Source: Crenobacter intestini (lineage in GTDB: Bacteria; Pseudomonadota; Gammaproteobacteria; Burkholderiales; Chromobacteriaceae). Taken from it: DNA of 64,000 nucleotides. The notes under the pieces were generated by a model that did no database searches, was not told the origin of the DNA, and saw only the letters and a list, made by a program, of their open reading frames with translations. Location: NCBI RefSeq assembly GCF_004919095.1, contig NZ_STGJ01000002.1, positions 1-64,000 on the forward strand. The letters are read 5' to 3'. Below, piece by piece: positions 37,227 through 46,000 of this stretch (position 1 is its first letter; each line of letters opens with the position of its first letter). Both the position numbers and the translations under genes were made by a program.

Positions 37227-38473
37227 ACCATTTCCCCTTCCGTAACGACGCGCTGCAAGTCGAGGACCTGCCGCTGACCGAGGTGGCCGCGCGTTTCGGC
37301 ACGCCTTGCTACGTGTATTCGCGCGCGGCGCTGACCGGGGCGTTCGCCGCCTACCGCGACGCCTTCGCCGGGCTTGACCCGCTGATCTGCTACGCGGTCA
37401 AGGCCAACGCCAACCTGTCCATCCTGCAACTGTTCGCCTCGCTTGGCGCCGGCTTCGACATCGTCTCCGGCGGCGAACTCGCGCGCGTGCTCGCCGCGGG
37501 CGCCGACGCGGGCAAGGTGGTGTTCTCCGGCGTCGGCAAGTCCGAGGCCGAGATGGAGATGGCGCTGCAGGCGGGCATCCACTGCTTCAACGTCGAGTCG
37601 GTCAACGAGCTTATCCGCCTGAACGCGGTCGCCGGCCGGCTGGGCAAGCGCGCGCCGGTCAGCCTGCGCGTGAACCCGGACGTCGACGCGCAGACCCATC
37701 CGTATATCTCGACCGGCCTCAAGGGCAACAAGTTCGGCATCGCCTACGACATCGCCTTCGACGTTTACCGCGAGGCCGCGGCGCTGCCCAACCTCAGGGT
37801 CACCGGCATCGACTGCCATATCGGCTCGCAGCTGACCGACGCGGCGCCGCTGGTCGAGGCGCTCGACCGCCTGCTCCTGCTGATCGACCGCCTGCAAGCG
37901 GCCGGCATCGCGCTTGAGCATGTCGACATCGGCGGCGGCCTCGGCATCCGCTACCACGACGAGACGCCGCCCGACCTGTCCGCATACGCGCGCGCGGTCG
38001 CCGAGCGCCTCGCCGGGCGCGGCCTGCGCTTGGTGATGGAGCCGGGCCGCTCGCTGGTCGGCAACGCCGGCGTCCTGTTGACCCGCGTCGAGTACATGAA
38101 GCTGGGCGAGGGCAAGAACTTCGCGGTGGTCGACGCGGCGATGAACGACCTGCTGCGCCCGTCGCTGTACTCCGCCTACCACGCGATCGTGCCGGTGACG
38201 CGCGTGGCGGGCCTACCCGCGCTCACCTGCGACGTGGTCGGCCCGATCTGCGAGTCGAGCGACTTCCTCGGCAAGGACCGCGAGCTAGCGGTCGCCGAGG
38301 GCGGCCTGCTCGCGGTGTTCTCCGCCGGCGCGTACGGCTCGACGATGTCGAGCAACTACAACACGCGCCCGCGCGCGGCCGAGGTGCTGGTCGACGGCGC
38401 CGACGCCCGCCTGATCCGCCGCCGCGAGACGCTGGACGAGCTGCTCGCCAACGAGCGGGAACTGCTCGCGTGA
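37223..38473 (+). CDS. lysA: Diaminopimelate decarboxylase
   Basis: LysA makes L-lysine from meso-diaminopimelate. The 416-residue PLP enzyme has the PLP lysine in CYAVKANANL (Lys60), the segments GFDIVSGGELARVLAAG and FSGVGKSEAEM, the HIGSQ motif, VDIGGGLGI, the phosphate-binding EPGRSLVGNAG, and GPICESSDFLGKDREL with the catalytic cysteine. The start is GTG (37223-37225), inside the lptM stop. The downstream GNAT gene overlaps its stop by four bases, so three genes are coupled. Confidence 0.97.
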   Translation: MNHFPFRNDALQVEDLPLTEVAARFGTPCYVYSRAALTGAFAAYRDAFAGLDPLICYAVKANANLSILQLFASLGAGFDIVSGGELARVLAAGADAGKVVFSGVGKSEAEMEMALQAGIHCFNVESVNELIRLNAVAGRLGKRAPVSLRVNPDVDAQTHPYISTGLKGNKFGIAYDIAFDVYREAAALPNLRVTGIDCHIGSQLTDAAPLVEALDRLLLLIDRLQAAGIALEHVDIGGGLGIRYHDETPPDLSAYARAVAERLAGRGLRLVMEPGRSLVGNAGVLLTRVEYMKLGEGKNFAVVDAAMNDLLRPSLYSAYHAIVPVTRVAGLPALTCDVVGPICESSDFLGKDRELAVAEGGLLAVFSAGAYGSTMSSNYNTRPRAAEVLVDGADARLIRRRETLDELLANERELLA

Positions 38474-38955
38474 GCGTGACCGTCCGCCTGGCCGACCTCT
38501 CGTCGGCGGCCGAGCGCGAATTGCTGGTGGCCTTGACCGACGTGTACGCGCGCGACCCGATGGGCGGCGGCGCGCCGCTGCCCGCGGACACCCGCGCACG
38601 GCTCGCCGACGCGCTGCTCCAGTACGCCGACCGGCTGTTCGTGCTGGTCGCCGAAGAAGACGGGCAGGCCGTCGGCCACGCGCTGTGCGTGGAGGGCTTC
38701 TCCAGCTTCAAGGCGGCCGGCACCTGCAACCTGCACGACCTGTCGGTCGCGCCGCGCGCGCGCGGGCAGGGCGTCGGCCGCAGGCTGCTCGCCGCGGCCG
38801 AGGCCGAGGCCGCCCGGCGCGGCCTGTGCCGGGTGACGCTCGAGGTGCGCCCCGACAACGAAACCGGCCGGGCGCTGTACGCGTCGGCCGGTTTCGAGCC
38901 GGCCGCGCTCGGCGGCCAGGCCTACCTGATGATGGAAAAGCCGCTTACAGGCTGA
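38470..38955 (+). CDS. GNAT family N-acetyltransferase
   Basis: The 161-residue protein has the GNAT acetyl-CoA signature VAPRARGQGVGRRLLAAAE (Q/RxxGxG/A) and the C-terminal NETGRALYASAGF. It starts with GTG at 38470, overlapping the lysA stop (GTGA). The acceptor is unknown; coupling to lysA raises lysine or a cell-wall precursor as a possibility, without proof. Its 3' end overlaps the convergent antiporter gene by 11 bp. Confidence 0.88.
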   Translation: MSVTVRLADLSSAAERELLVALTDVYARDPMGGGAPLPADTRARLADALLQYADRLFVLVAEEDGQAVGHALCVEGFSSFKAAGTCNLHDLSVAPRARGQGVGRRLLAAAEAEAARRGLCRVTLEVRPDNETGRALYASAGFEPAALGGQAYLMMEKPLTG

Positions 38956-40366
38956 AGCTGCCGCTGGCGACCAGGTACAGCGCGGTCAGCGCGAGGCCGA
39001 CCACCAGCGCCGCGCACACGCGCTCGCCGTGGCTGCTGAACACCACCAGGCCGCGTTCCTGGCGTGCCCTGGCGTAGAACGCGATGCCCGGCGCGTAGAG
39101 GATCATCGACAGCAGCAGGTAGGACAGCCCGCCCGCGTAGATCAGCCACAGCCCGTACACGGTGCCCAGCGCGGTCAGCCCGACCAGCGTGCCCGAGCGC
39201 ACCCGCGCGGCGAGCGCGAGCTTGAGGCCGAACGCCGCGCAAAGCAGGTAGGGGATCAGCGCCATCGACGACGCCAGCTGGATCAGAATGTTGTAGCCGG
39301 CTTCGTTGAAGTGGTTGATCACCAGCACCAGCGCGATCAGGCCGTTGGTCAGCCACAGCGCGTTGGCCGGCGTGCCGTGCGCGTTGAGGCGGCCGAAGCA
39401 GCGCGGCGCGGTGTTGTGTTCGCCGCGGGCGGCCAGGTACAGCATCTCGCTGGAGATCAGCGTCCACGCCAGCAGCGCGCCGCCGACCGACAGGATCAGC
39501 CCGATATTGATCAGCACGCCGCCCCACGGGCCGACCGCGCGGGCCATCACCGCCGCCATCGACGGGTTCTTCATCTGCGCCAGTTCCGCTTGCGGCACCA
39601 CGCCCAGCGACAACACCGACACGCAGATCAGCAGCAGCACGGTGATCAAAAAGCCCAGGATGGTCGCGCGGCTGACGGTGGCCATGTCGCGCGCGCGGTT
39701 CGCGTAAACCGTCGCGCACTCGATGCCGAGGAACACCCACACCGTGTACAGCATGGTGTTTTTCACCTGGTCGGCGACGCTGCCCAGCTCGGCGCTGCCC
39801 CAGAAGTCGATCTCGAAGGTCTCGACCTTGAACGCCAGCAGCACGCACAGGATGAAGAGGCCGAGCGGGACGATCTTGGCGACGGTCACCACCAGGTTGA
39901 GGAAGGCGGCCGACTGCACGCCGCGCAGCACGAAGCCGTGCAGCATCGCGAGCACGAGCAGCCCGCAGGCGAGCGCGGGCAGCGTGCTGCCCTCGCCGAA
40001 GAAGCCCAGCGCCTGGAACGAGCCCAAGGCGCTGAACATCACCACCAGGTAGCCGACGTTGCCGATCCACACCGACATCCAGTAGCCCCACGCGGCGTTG
40101 AAGCCCATGTAGTCGCCGAAGCCCGTACGCGCGTAGCCGTACACGCCGTCGCCGATGTCCGGTCGGTTGACCGACAGCCACTGGAAGATGCGGGTCAGCG
40201 CGAGCATGCCGACGAAGGTGACCGCCCACGCGATCAGGATGGCGCCGGCGCCGGCCCCCTCCGCCATGTTCTGCGGCAGGCTGAAGATGCCGCTGCCGAC
40301 AATCGCCCCGACCACCAGCGCGGTCATCGCCACCGTGCCCAGTTTTTTTCCCTGAGTCGTACTCAT
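38945..40366 (-). CDS. arcD: Basic amino acid antiporter (APC superfamily, arginine/ornithine-type)
   Basis: The 473-residue inner-membrane protein has about 12-13 helices and belongs to the basic amino acid/polyamine antiporter family: TALVVGAIVGSGIFSLPQNM with the GSGIF substrate loop, DIGDGVYGYARTGFGDYMGF, and VFLGIECATVYANRARDM in helix 6. ArcD-type carriers exchange arginine for ornithine or related cationic amino acids. It follows ddaH, so it may import methylarginines or export their product; the gene symbol is assigned by family only. A terminator lies between ddaH and this gene. Confidence 0.82.
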   Translation of the reverse strand: MSTTQGKKLGTVAMTALVVGAIVGSGIFSLPQNMAEGAGAGAILIAWAVTFVGMLALTRIFQWLSVNRPDIGDGVYGYARTGFGDYMGFNAAWGYWMSVWIGNVGYLVVMFSALGSFQALGFFGEGSTLPALACGLLVLAMLHGFVLRGVQSAAFLNLVVTVAKIVPLGLFILCVLLAFKVETFEIDFWGSAELGSVADQVKNTMLYTVWVFLGIECATVYANRARDMATVSRATILGFLITVLLLICVSVLSLGVVPQAELAQMKNPSMAAVMARAVGPWGGVLINIGLILSVGGALLAWTLISSEMLYLAARGEHNTAPRCFGRLNAHGTPANALWLTNGLIALVLVINHFNEAGYNILIQLASSMALIPYLLCAAFGLKLALAARVRSGTLVGLTALGTVYGLWLIYAGGLSYLLLSMILYAPGIAFYARARQERGLVVFSSHGERVCAALVVGLALTALYLVASGSFSL

Positions 40367-40383
40367 GCCAAGTCCCCCTTGGA

Positions 40384-40430
40384 CAAAAAGCGGGCGGCCC
40401 TGGCCCCCTCGGGGCCGGGAGCCGCCCGGT
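40384..40430 (-). terminator. Intercistronic terminator between ddaH and the antiporter gene
   Basis: CGGGCGGC (40391-40398) pairs with GCCGCCCG (40421-40428), with an inner GGCCCC/GGGGCC stem. On the minus strand the hairpin is followed by CTTTTTG. Only 18 bp remain to the antiporter start, so downstream expression must come from read-through. Confidence 0.75.
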
Positions 40431-40459
40431 CAATCACGGATGCTGGAGTAGGTGTCGGA

Positions 40460-41221
40460 TCAGAAACGCAGCGACATGCAGCTGACTCCGCCGTCGACCT
40501 TGCGGTACTCGGAGGTGTCGACCTCGATCACCTCGTAGCCGAGCGCGGCGATCTTGGCGGCCGTCTTCGGGTAGCCGGAGGGCATGATCACCTTGCCGTT
40601 GACCCAGATGCAGTTGGCCGCGTAGATCTCGTCTTCCGGCAATTCGATAATGTTGTACTTCTGGAACTCGGGCTTGGTCAGGAACTCGCCGGCGCACATC
40701 AGGTTGTTGTTTTCCAGGTAGGCGAGGCCGGTCTTCAGGTGCAGCACTTCCTTCATCTCGACCACCGAGCCGGTCATGCCGTACTTCTCGAGGATGGCGA
40801 TCAGCTGGCGGGCGCCTTCGGCGTTGGTGCGCGCCGACTGGCCGATGTAGTAGTGGTCGCCGACCATCATCACGTCGCCGGCGTCCAGCGTGCCCGGCGC
40901 CTCGATGCGCTCGACGTGCTCGTAGAAGCGGTGTAGCACCGGCTCCATCAGCGCGGCCTCGCCGCGGCGGCTGTCGGCGCCCGGGCGGGTGACGATCGCG
41001 CAATGCGGGGTGCACAGCGCCGGGTCTTCGACGAACACAGAGTCCGGGAATTCTTCGGCCGGCGGCAGGATGGTGATGTCGACGCCGCAAGTCTGCAGCG
41101 CGCGGATATAGGTGTTGTGCTGCTCGATCGCCTTCTCGTAGATCGGCTTGCCGAGGTCGGATGCGGACAGGCCGTCGACCAGGGCGCGGCAGGGGGTACG
41201 GGCGATGATGTGCTTGAACAT
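40460..41221 (-). CDS. ddaH: N(omega),N(omega)-dimethylarginine dimethylaminohydrolase
   Basis: DdaH hydrolyses asymmetric dimethylarginine or monomethylarginine to citrulline and (di)methylamine. The 253-residue protein follows the Pseudomonas aeruginosa enzyme almost end to end: MFKHIIARTPCRALVDGLSA, FPDSVFVEDPALC, RIEAPGTLDAGDVMMVGDHY, catalytic His161 in VLHLKTGLAYLE, and the C-terminal EYRKVDGGVSCMSLRF with nucleophile Cys248. Guanidino-group modifying pentein fold. AAAGG precedes the ATG. The antiporter downstream and the repeat-rich region upstream suggest a regulated methylarginine-use unit. Confidence 0.95.
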   Translation of the reverse strand: MFKHIIARTPCRALVDGLSASDLGKPIYEKAIEQHNTYIRALQTCGVDITILPPAEEFPDSVFVEDPALCTPHCAIVTRPGADSRRGEAALMEPVLHRFYEHVERIEAPGTLDAGDVMMVGDHYYIGQSARTNAEGARQLIAILEKYGMTGSVVEMKEVLHLKTGLAYLENNNLMCAGEFLTKPEFQKYNIIELPEDEIYAANCIWVNGKVIMPSGYPKTAAKIAALGYEVIEVDTSEYRKVDGGVSCMSLRF

Positions 41222-41510
41222 GGCTGGAACCTTTCGATGGTGGATACGGTGACAGCCTGTCTACAGCGAGAAGCGTGCCAGCTTTTTTGGCTGGTTTTGC
41301 TCTTCACAGGCGTTTTTCGGGTGTTTTATGGCGGTTTTGTACCGTTGTCTGCCTGATTTTTGCCATGGATCGTCTGTTTTTCGACACATGTCGGTTTTTC
41401 GACGCATGGCAGGATGCGGCTGGTGGCCCAGCTGTCGGTTTTTCGACAGCGAGGCCGTGAAGCGAACACAGGACCCGCACGCAGGCCCGCCAATCTCCGT
41501 GGAGCACCAC
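41222..41510. other. Non-coding region upstream of ddaH with iterated motif
   Basis: This gap holds no credible gene: short open frames lack a ribosome site and family similarity. It is locally T-rich on the plus strand. It contains CCAGC-TTTTTTG-GCTGG (41278-41294), which can form a hairpin, and the repeated motif described separately. The ddaH promoter must lie here. Confidence 0.6.
41372..41447. repeat. Three-copy GTCKGTTTTTCGAC motif
   Basis: GTCTGTTTTTCGAC (41372-41385), GTCGGTTTTTCGAC (41390-41403) and GTCGGTTTTTCGAC (41434-41447). The first two belong to an 18-bp tandem repeat (16 of 18 identical). The third is extended to the dyad GCTGTCG-GTTTTT-CGACAGC. A degenerate fourth copy, GGCGTTTTTCGGG, starts near 41309. 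Confidence 0.7.
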
Positions 41511-41541
41511 AAAAAAATCGGCCCGCGCGTGCGGGCCGATG
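41511..41541 (-). terminator. Terminator after the RNase II-like gene
   Basis: ATCGGCCCGC-GCGT-GCGGGCCGAT is a 10-bp perfect stem, followed on the minus strand by seven T. Confidence 0.9.
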
Positions 41542-41560
41542 TGGCGGGGCAGGGGAGGGC

Positions 41561-43441
41561 TCAGCCTTCTTCTTCCTCGCCGTTGCCCTCCACCTCGACA
41601 TGGTCGAGCTGGCCGACGCAGCGGAACTCGATTTCCAGCAGCAGCTCGTCGATGCGGATCACCTGCAGGCGCACGCGGTCGCCGCGCGCGAGTTCCGGCA
41701 GGCCCGGGATGCGGGTGCGCACCGGCAGGCTGTCGAGGCGGACCAGGTCTTCCTTGATATAGGTCGCGGTCACCTCGCTGACGCCTTCCTGGCTGAACCA
41801 GCGCAGGCACCAGAAGAACTCCATGCGGTCCTGGAAGCCCAGGTAGGCCGAGTAGGTGGTGTCGAAGTCGCGCATCAGCGCGAACAGCGTGGCGTCACCC
41901 TGCGCGAACTCGGGCTTGTCGCCGCGGATCAGCGCTGTGAGCTGGCGCTGGTTGATGAAGTCCGCCGCGCGGCGCAGCGGCGAGGTCGCCCACGCGTACT
42001 GCGGCACGCCGAGGCCGACGTGCGGCTCGGGGCGGGTGGTCATCCTGACCTTGCCCATGCTCTGCGCACGGTAGAGCGCGGGGATGCCGGCCTCGCCCAG
42101 CTGGCGGCCCCACTCGCAGTTGGCGAGGATCATCATCTCGGAGACCAGCTTGTCGATCGGCGAGCCGCGCTTGCGCTCGCTGATGACGACGCGGCCGTCC
42201 TCGATCGCGAAGTTGAAGTCGACGCCCTGCGGGCGGGTCGGGTCGTATTTGCCGCGCGACTTCTCGCGGGCGATCGCGAAGTCGTGCAGCCACATGAGTT
42301 CCCGCTTGAACGGGTAGTCGACGCCGGGGTCATTGGCGATGGTCGCCTCGTTGAACAGCGGCTCCAGCGTGTGGTGGCGCAGGTTGGCGGCGATGGTGAC
42401 GTTCTCGATGCGGTTCTCGAAGCCGACGATCTCGAATCCGGGCGTCACTTCGGCGTACAGGCTGACCGACGGGCAGGGCTTGCCCTCGTCCAGCGTGAAC
42501 ATCTGCACCACGTCGTCCGGCAGCATGGTGATCTTGTCGCCGGGGAAGTAGACGGTCGACAGGCGGCGGTAGACCAGCTTCTCGATGTCGGAGCCGACCG
42601 GCACGCCGAGCGTCGGCGCGGCGATATGGATGCCGACGCGGCGGTTACCGTTGGCCAGTTCCGTCACCGATAGCGCGTCGTCGATCTCGGTGGTCGCCGC
42701 GTCGTCGATCGAGAAGGCGGTCACCTCGGCCAGCGGCAGTTCGGGGTGCGCCTCGGCCGGCGCGTACTTGCCGAAGCCGGTGCCGTTCGGGAAATGCTCG
42801 AGCCTGAAGCCGGCCATCAGGTAGTCGGGCACCGACGGCAGGCCGCCGGCGTCGCGCAACAGCTTCAAGGGCGAGGTCGACAGCGCGCGGCACGCGGCGT
42901 CGAGCGCCTTGTACTCGAGCGCGTTCTTGTCCGGCCGCCACAAAAGCGTCATCAGCTGCGCGCGGATCTCGTCCGGCAGGCGGTGCGCCTTCAGCTCTTC
43001 GGCCCACGCGTCGACCTGCGCCTGCTCGCGCTTCTTCTTCTCGATGCCGGCGAGCGCCGCCTTCAGCGCGTCCTCCGGCGCTGCCTTGAAGCGGCCCTTG
43101 CCCTTCTTGTAGAAGTACATCGGCGCGCCGGCGAGGCGGATCAGCGTCGCGGCGAGTTGCGCCGCGGTCGGCTTGTCGCCCCAGTACTCGCGGGCGAGCG
43201 CGTCGTAGTCGAATTCGTCGGCGCCTGCGACTTCCCACAGGAAGTCGAGGTCGAGCTCGGCGGCGAGCGCCTGCGCGTCGTCGAGGAAGCTCTGCAGTGG
43301 CGTGGAAAATTCGAGGAAGACGTTGGCGAGCTTGATCTTGGCGCGCTTGCCGTGCTGGGTGTCGACCTGCAAGGAGGCGTCGTTCTTGGAGACGATGGCG
43401 CCGACCTTGAAGCTGCCGCTTTCTTCGTAAAAAACATTCAT
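41561..43441 (-). CDS. RNB-domain exoribonuclease (RNase II family)
   Basis: The 626-residue protein has the RNB catalytic core with the metal-binding aspartates in FSIDDAATTEIDDALS (around residues 241-256), GIHIAAPTLGV, the segment RRLSTVYFPGDKITMLPD, SEMMILANCEWGRQL and the C-terminal PLRRAADFINQRQLTAL. It degrades RNA 3' to 5'. The N-terminus (MNVFYEESGSFKVGAIVSKN) matches a betaproteobacterial branch rather than E. coli Rnb or Rnr, and no clear canonical S1 domain is seen at the C-terminus, which ends in an acidic run. I therefore avoid choosing between rnb and rnr. Confidence 0.9.
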   Translation of the reverse strand: MNVFYEESGSFKVGAIVSKNDASLQVDTQHGKRAKIKLANVFLEFSTPLQSFLDDAQALAAELDLDFLWEVAGADEFDYDALAREYWGDKPTAAQLAATLIRLAGAPMYFYKKGKGRFKAAPEDALKAALAGIEKKKREQAQVDAWAEELKAHRLPDEIRAQLMTLLWRPDKNALEYKALDAACRALSTSPLKLLRDAGGLPSVPDYLMAGFRLEHFPNGTGFGKYAPAEAHPELPLAEVTAFSIDDAATTEIDDALSVTELANGNRRVGIHIAAPTLGVPVGSDIEKLVYRRLSTVYFPGDKITMLPDDVVQMFTLDEGKPCPSVSLYAEVTPGFEIVGFENRIENVTIAANLRHHTLEPLFNEATIANDPGVDYPFKRELMWLHDFAIAREKSRGKYDPTRPQGVDFNFAIEDGRVVISERKRGSPIDKLVSEMMILANCEWGRQLGEAGIPALYRAQSMGKVRMTTRPEPHVGLGVPQYAWATSPLRRAADFINQRQLTALIRGDKPEFAQGDATLFALMRDFDTTYSAYLGFQDRMEFFWCLRWFSQEGVSEVTATYIKEDLVRLDSLPVRTRIPGLPELARGDRVRLQVIRIDELLLEIEFRCVGQLDHVEVEGNGEEEEG

Positions 43442-43602
43442 GGCTGAGGCAGGCGGCCCGCGCCCGTCCGGTCTGTTGGCAAGGGCGCGATTATAGCAGA
43501 GCGCATCCTGGTGGCAGCCGCCCGCGCTTTGCCCGCCCGCGTCCTATGCTGGCTTAGCCGGCTGCGTCCGGCCTGTCTGCCAACTCGCTAGGGAGTGTGT
43601 CC

Positions 43603-44400
43603 ATGCCGCAAGTCAACTGGAGCAACTGGACCGAGATCGCCATCGCGATCGGTCTGAACCTGCTCGCCGCCGTCATCCTGTGGTTCGTCGGGCGCTGGCT
43701 GATCCGCCTGGCCTGCCGGCTGGTCGACGACCAGCTCGCACGGCGCAAGGTCGACCCGACCATCGTGCGCTACGTCAATTCCTTCCTGTCGGTCTCGCTG
43801 ACCATCGTGCTGATCGTCGCCATCCTCGGCTACTTCGGTGTCGAGACGACGACCTTTGCCGCGGCGATCGCCGCCGCCGGCGTCGCCATCGGCATGGCGT
43901 GGAGCGGCCTGCTGTCCAACTTCGCCGCCGGCGCCTTCCTGGTGGTGCTCAGGCCGTTCAAGGTCGGCGACTTCATCACCGCCGGCGGCGTCACCGGTAC
44001 CGTCCGCCATATCGGCCTGTTCGTCACCGCGATCGACACGCCGGACAACGTGCTCAACCAGGTCGGCAACAACAAGATCTTCTCCGACACCATCCAGAAC
44101 TTCAGCGCCAACCCGTACCGCCGGGTCGAACTGAAGGCGCAGCTCGCCGCCGCCGCCGACGTCCCCGCCGCGCGCCGCCTGCTCACCGAGCGCCTGAAGG
44201 AAATCCACAACGTGCTGCCCGACCCGGCGCCGGACGTCGAGATCCTCGAGTTCACGCCGATGGGGCCGGTGCTCGCGGTGCGCCCGTACTGCCATAACGA
44301 GCACTACTGGCAAGTCTACTTCGACGGCAACCGCGCCATCGTCGAGGCGCTGGCCGGCTTCCCGCGGCCGGACCAGGCGATGGCGGTCCACCAGCGCTAG
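43603..44400 (+). CDS. Small-conductance mechanosensitive channel (MscS family)
   Basis: The 265-residue protein has three N-terminal transmembrane helices. The pore helix is seen in [20 protein letters not shown] followed by [20 protein letters not shown] and the beta domain with [13 protein letters not shown] and [20 protein letters not shown]. It is the size and layout of E. coli MscS and would release solutes on hypo-osmotic shock. The ATG at 43603 has AGGGA eight bases upstream; a GTG two codons earlier is possible. Confidence 0.94.
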   Translation: MPQVNWSNWTEIAIAIGLNLLAAVILWFVGRWLIRLACRLVDDQLARRKVDPTIVRYVNSFLSVSLTIVLIVAILGYFGVETTTFAAAIAAAGVAIGMAWSGLLSNFAAGAFLVVLRPFKVGDFITAGGVTGTVRHIGLFVTAIDTPDNVLNQVGNNKIFSDTIQNFSANPYRRVELKAQLAAAADVPAARRLLTERLKEIHNVLPDPAPDVEILEFTPMGPVLAVRPYCHNEHYWQVYFDGNRAIVEALAGFPRPDQAMAVHQR

Positions 44401-44542
44401 CCGCGGCACCGCCGCCTGCGCTTTCGCGTATACTCGCCCGCTCGCGCCGGCTGCCATCCGCCGGCGCGCCTCTCCGATTCACCGCTTTGACGTCGGCGCG
44501 GGATGGATGCCGCCTCGCGGCTCGCCGCCGCAAGGAAACCGC

Positions 44543-45904
44543 ATGACCACCTTCGCCGAACTCGGCCTGATCGAACCCCTGACCCGCGCCGTCACCGACG
44601 CCGGTTACTCCACCCCGACCCCCATCCAGCTGCAGGCGATCCCGCAGGTACTGAAGGGCGGCGACCTGATGGCGGCCGCGCAGACCGGCACCGGCAAGAC
44701 CGCCGGCTTCACGCTGCCGCTATTGCAGCGCCTGGCCACCACGCCGCCGGAAAGCGCACGTCCGGGCCGCCCGCGCGCGCTGGTGCTGACGCCGACCCGC
44801 GAGCTGGCCGCCCAGGTCGGCGAGTCGGTCGACACCTACGGCAAGTACCTGTCGCTCAAGTCGATGGTTATGTTCGGCGGCGTCAACATCAACCCGCAGA
44901 TCCGCCAGCTCGGCCACCGCCTCGACATCCTGGTCGCGACGCCGGGCCGCCTGCTCGACCACGCGCAGCAGAAGACGGTCGACCTCTCCGGCGTCGAGAT
45001 CCTGGTGCTCGACGAAGCCGACCGCATGCTCGACATGGGCTTCATCCGCGACATCCGCAAGGTGCTCGCGCTGTTGCCGGCGCGCCGGCAGAACCTGCTC
45101 TACTCGGCGACCTTCTCCGACGAGATCAAGACGCTGGCCGACGGCCTGCTCGACAATCCGCAGATGGTGGAAGTGGCCCGCCGCAACACCGCCAGCGAGC
45201 TGGTCGGCCAGCGCGTGCACCTGGTCGACCGCGACAAGAAGACCGACCTGCTGATCCGCCTCGCCCAGGACGGCCACTGGCAGCAGGTGCTGGTATTCAC
45301 CCGCACCAAGCACGGCGCCAACCGTCTGGCCGAGAAGCTGGACAAGGCCGGCATCCGCGCCGCGGCGATCCACGGCAACAAGAGCCAGAACGCGCGCACC
45401 GCCGCGCTGGCCGGCTTCAAGTCGGGCGAATTGCAGGCGCTGGTCGCCACCGACATCGCCGCGCGCGGCCTCGACATCGACCAGCTGCCGCAGGTAGTCA
45501 ACTTCGAGCTGCCCAACGTGCCGGAAGACTACGTGCACCGCATCGGCCGTACCGGCCGCGCCGGCAGCTCCGGTGAGGCGGTGTCGCTGGTGTGTGTCGA
45601 CGAGTTCAAGCTGCTCAAGGACATCGAGAAGCTGATCAAGAAGGACATCGAGCGTTTCGTGATCCCCGGTTTCGAGGCCGACCTCAGCGTCAAGCCCGAG
45701 CCGATCATGAAGCAGCGCGGCCAGCGTCCGCCGCAGGGCGGCCAGCCGCGCAGCGCGCATGCGCCCAAGGGCGGCGCAGCCGGCAAGCAGCCGCGCGCCG
45801 CGCACGCACACCAGAGCAAGCCGCAGGGCGCGCCGCGCGGCGGGCAGGGGCGTGGCAACGGTGGCAGTGGTAGCGGCAACACGCGCCGGGACGGACGCCG
45901 TTAA
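44543..45904 (+). CDS. rhlE: DEAD-box RNA helicase, RhlE-like
   Basis: The 453-residue helicase has the Q motif ([30 protein letters not shown]), motif [18 protein letters not shown], motif [15 protein letters not shown], motif III SATF, and [10 protein letters not shown] (motif VI). The C-terminal tail is low-complexity, rich in Gly, Arg, Gln, Pro and His, as in RhlE-type helicases that bind RNA during ribosome assembly or cold adaptation. AAGGAA precedes the ATG at 44543. The assignment to RhlE rather than another DEAD-box group is by overall similarity. Confidence 0.9.
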   Translation: MTTFAELGLIEPLTRAVTDAGYSTPTPIQLQAIPQVLKGGDLMAAAQTGTGKTAGFTLPLLQRLATTPPESARPGRPRALVLTPTRELAAQVGESVDTYGKYLSLKSMVMFGGVNINPQIRQLGHRLDILVATPGRLLDHAQQKTVDLSGVEILVLDEADRMLDMGFIRDIRKVLALLPARRQNLLYSATFSDEIKTLADGLLDNPQMVEVARRNTASELVGQRVHLVDRDKKTDLLIRLAQDGHWQQVLVFTRTKHGANRLAEKLDKAGIRAAAIHGNKSQNARTAALAGFKSGELQALVATDIAARGLDIDQLPQVVNFELPNVPEDYVHRIGRTGRAGSSGEAVSLVCVDEFKLLKDIEKLIKKDIERFVIPGFEADLSVKPEPIMKQRGQRPPQGGQPRSAHAPKGGAAGKQPRAAHAHQSKPQGAPRGGQGRGNGGSGSGNTRRDGRR

Positions 45905-46000
45905 TCCTGCCTGGATTTAATCCGCCCCGCTTCTAGTATTATTGGGTAAAGCATCGCCGCGCGGGCGTTCCGCCCCGCGGCGTCCTGCCGGAGCCCTGCC

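Noticed and set aside
41222-41560. Possible small CRISPR-like array
   Set aside because: The repeats are only 14-18 bp with unequal spacing and two are directly adjacent, with no cas genes in the window.
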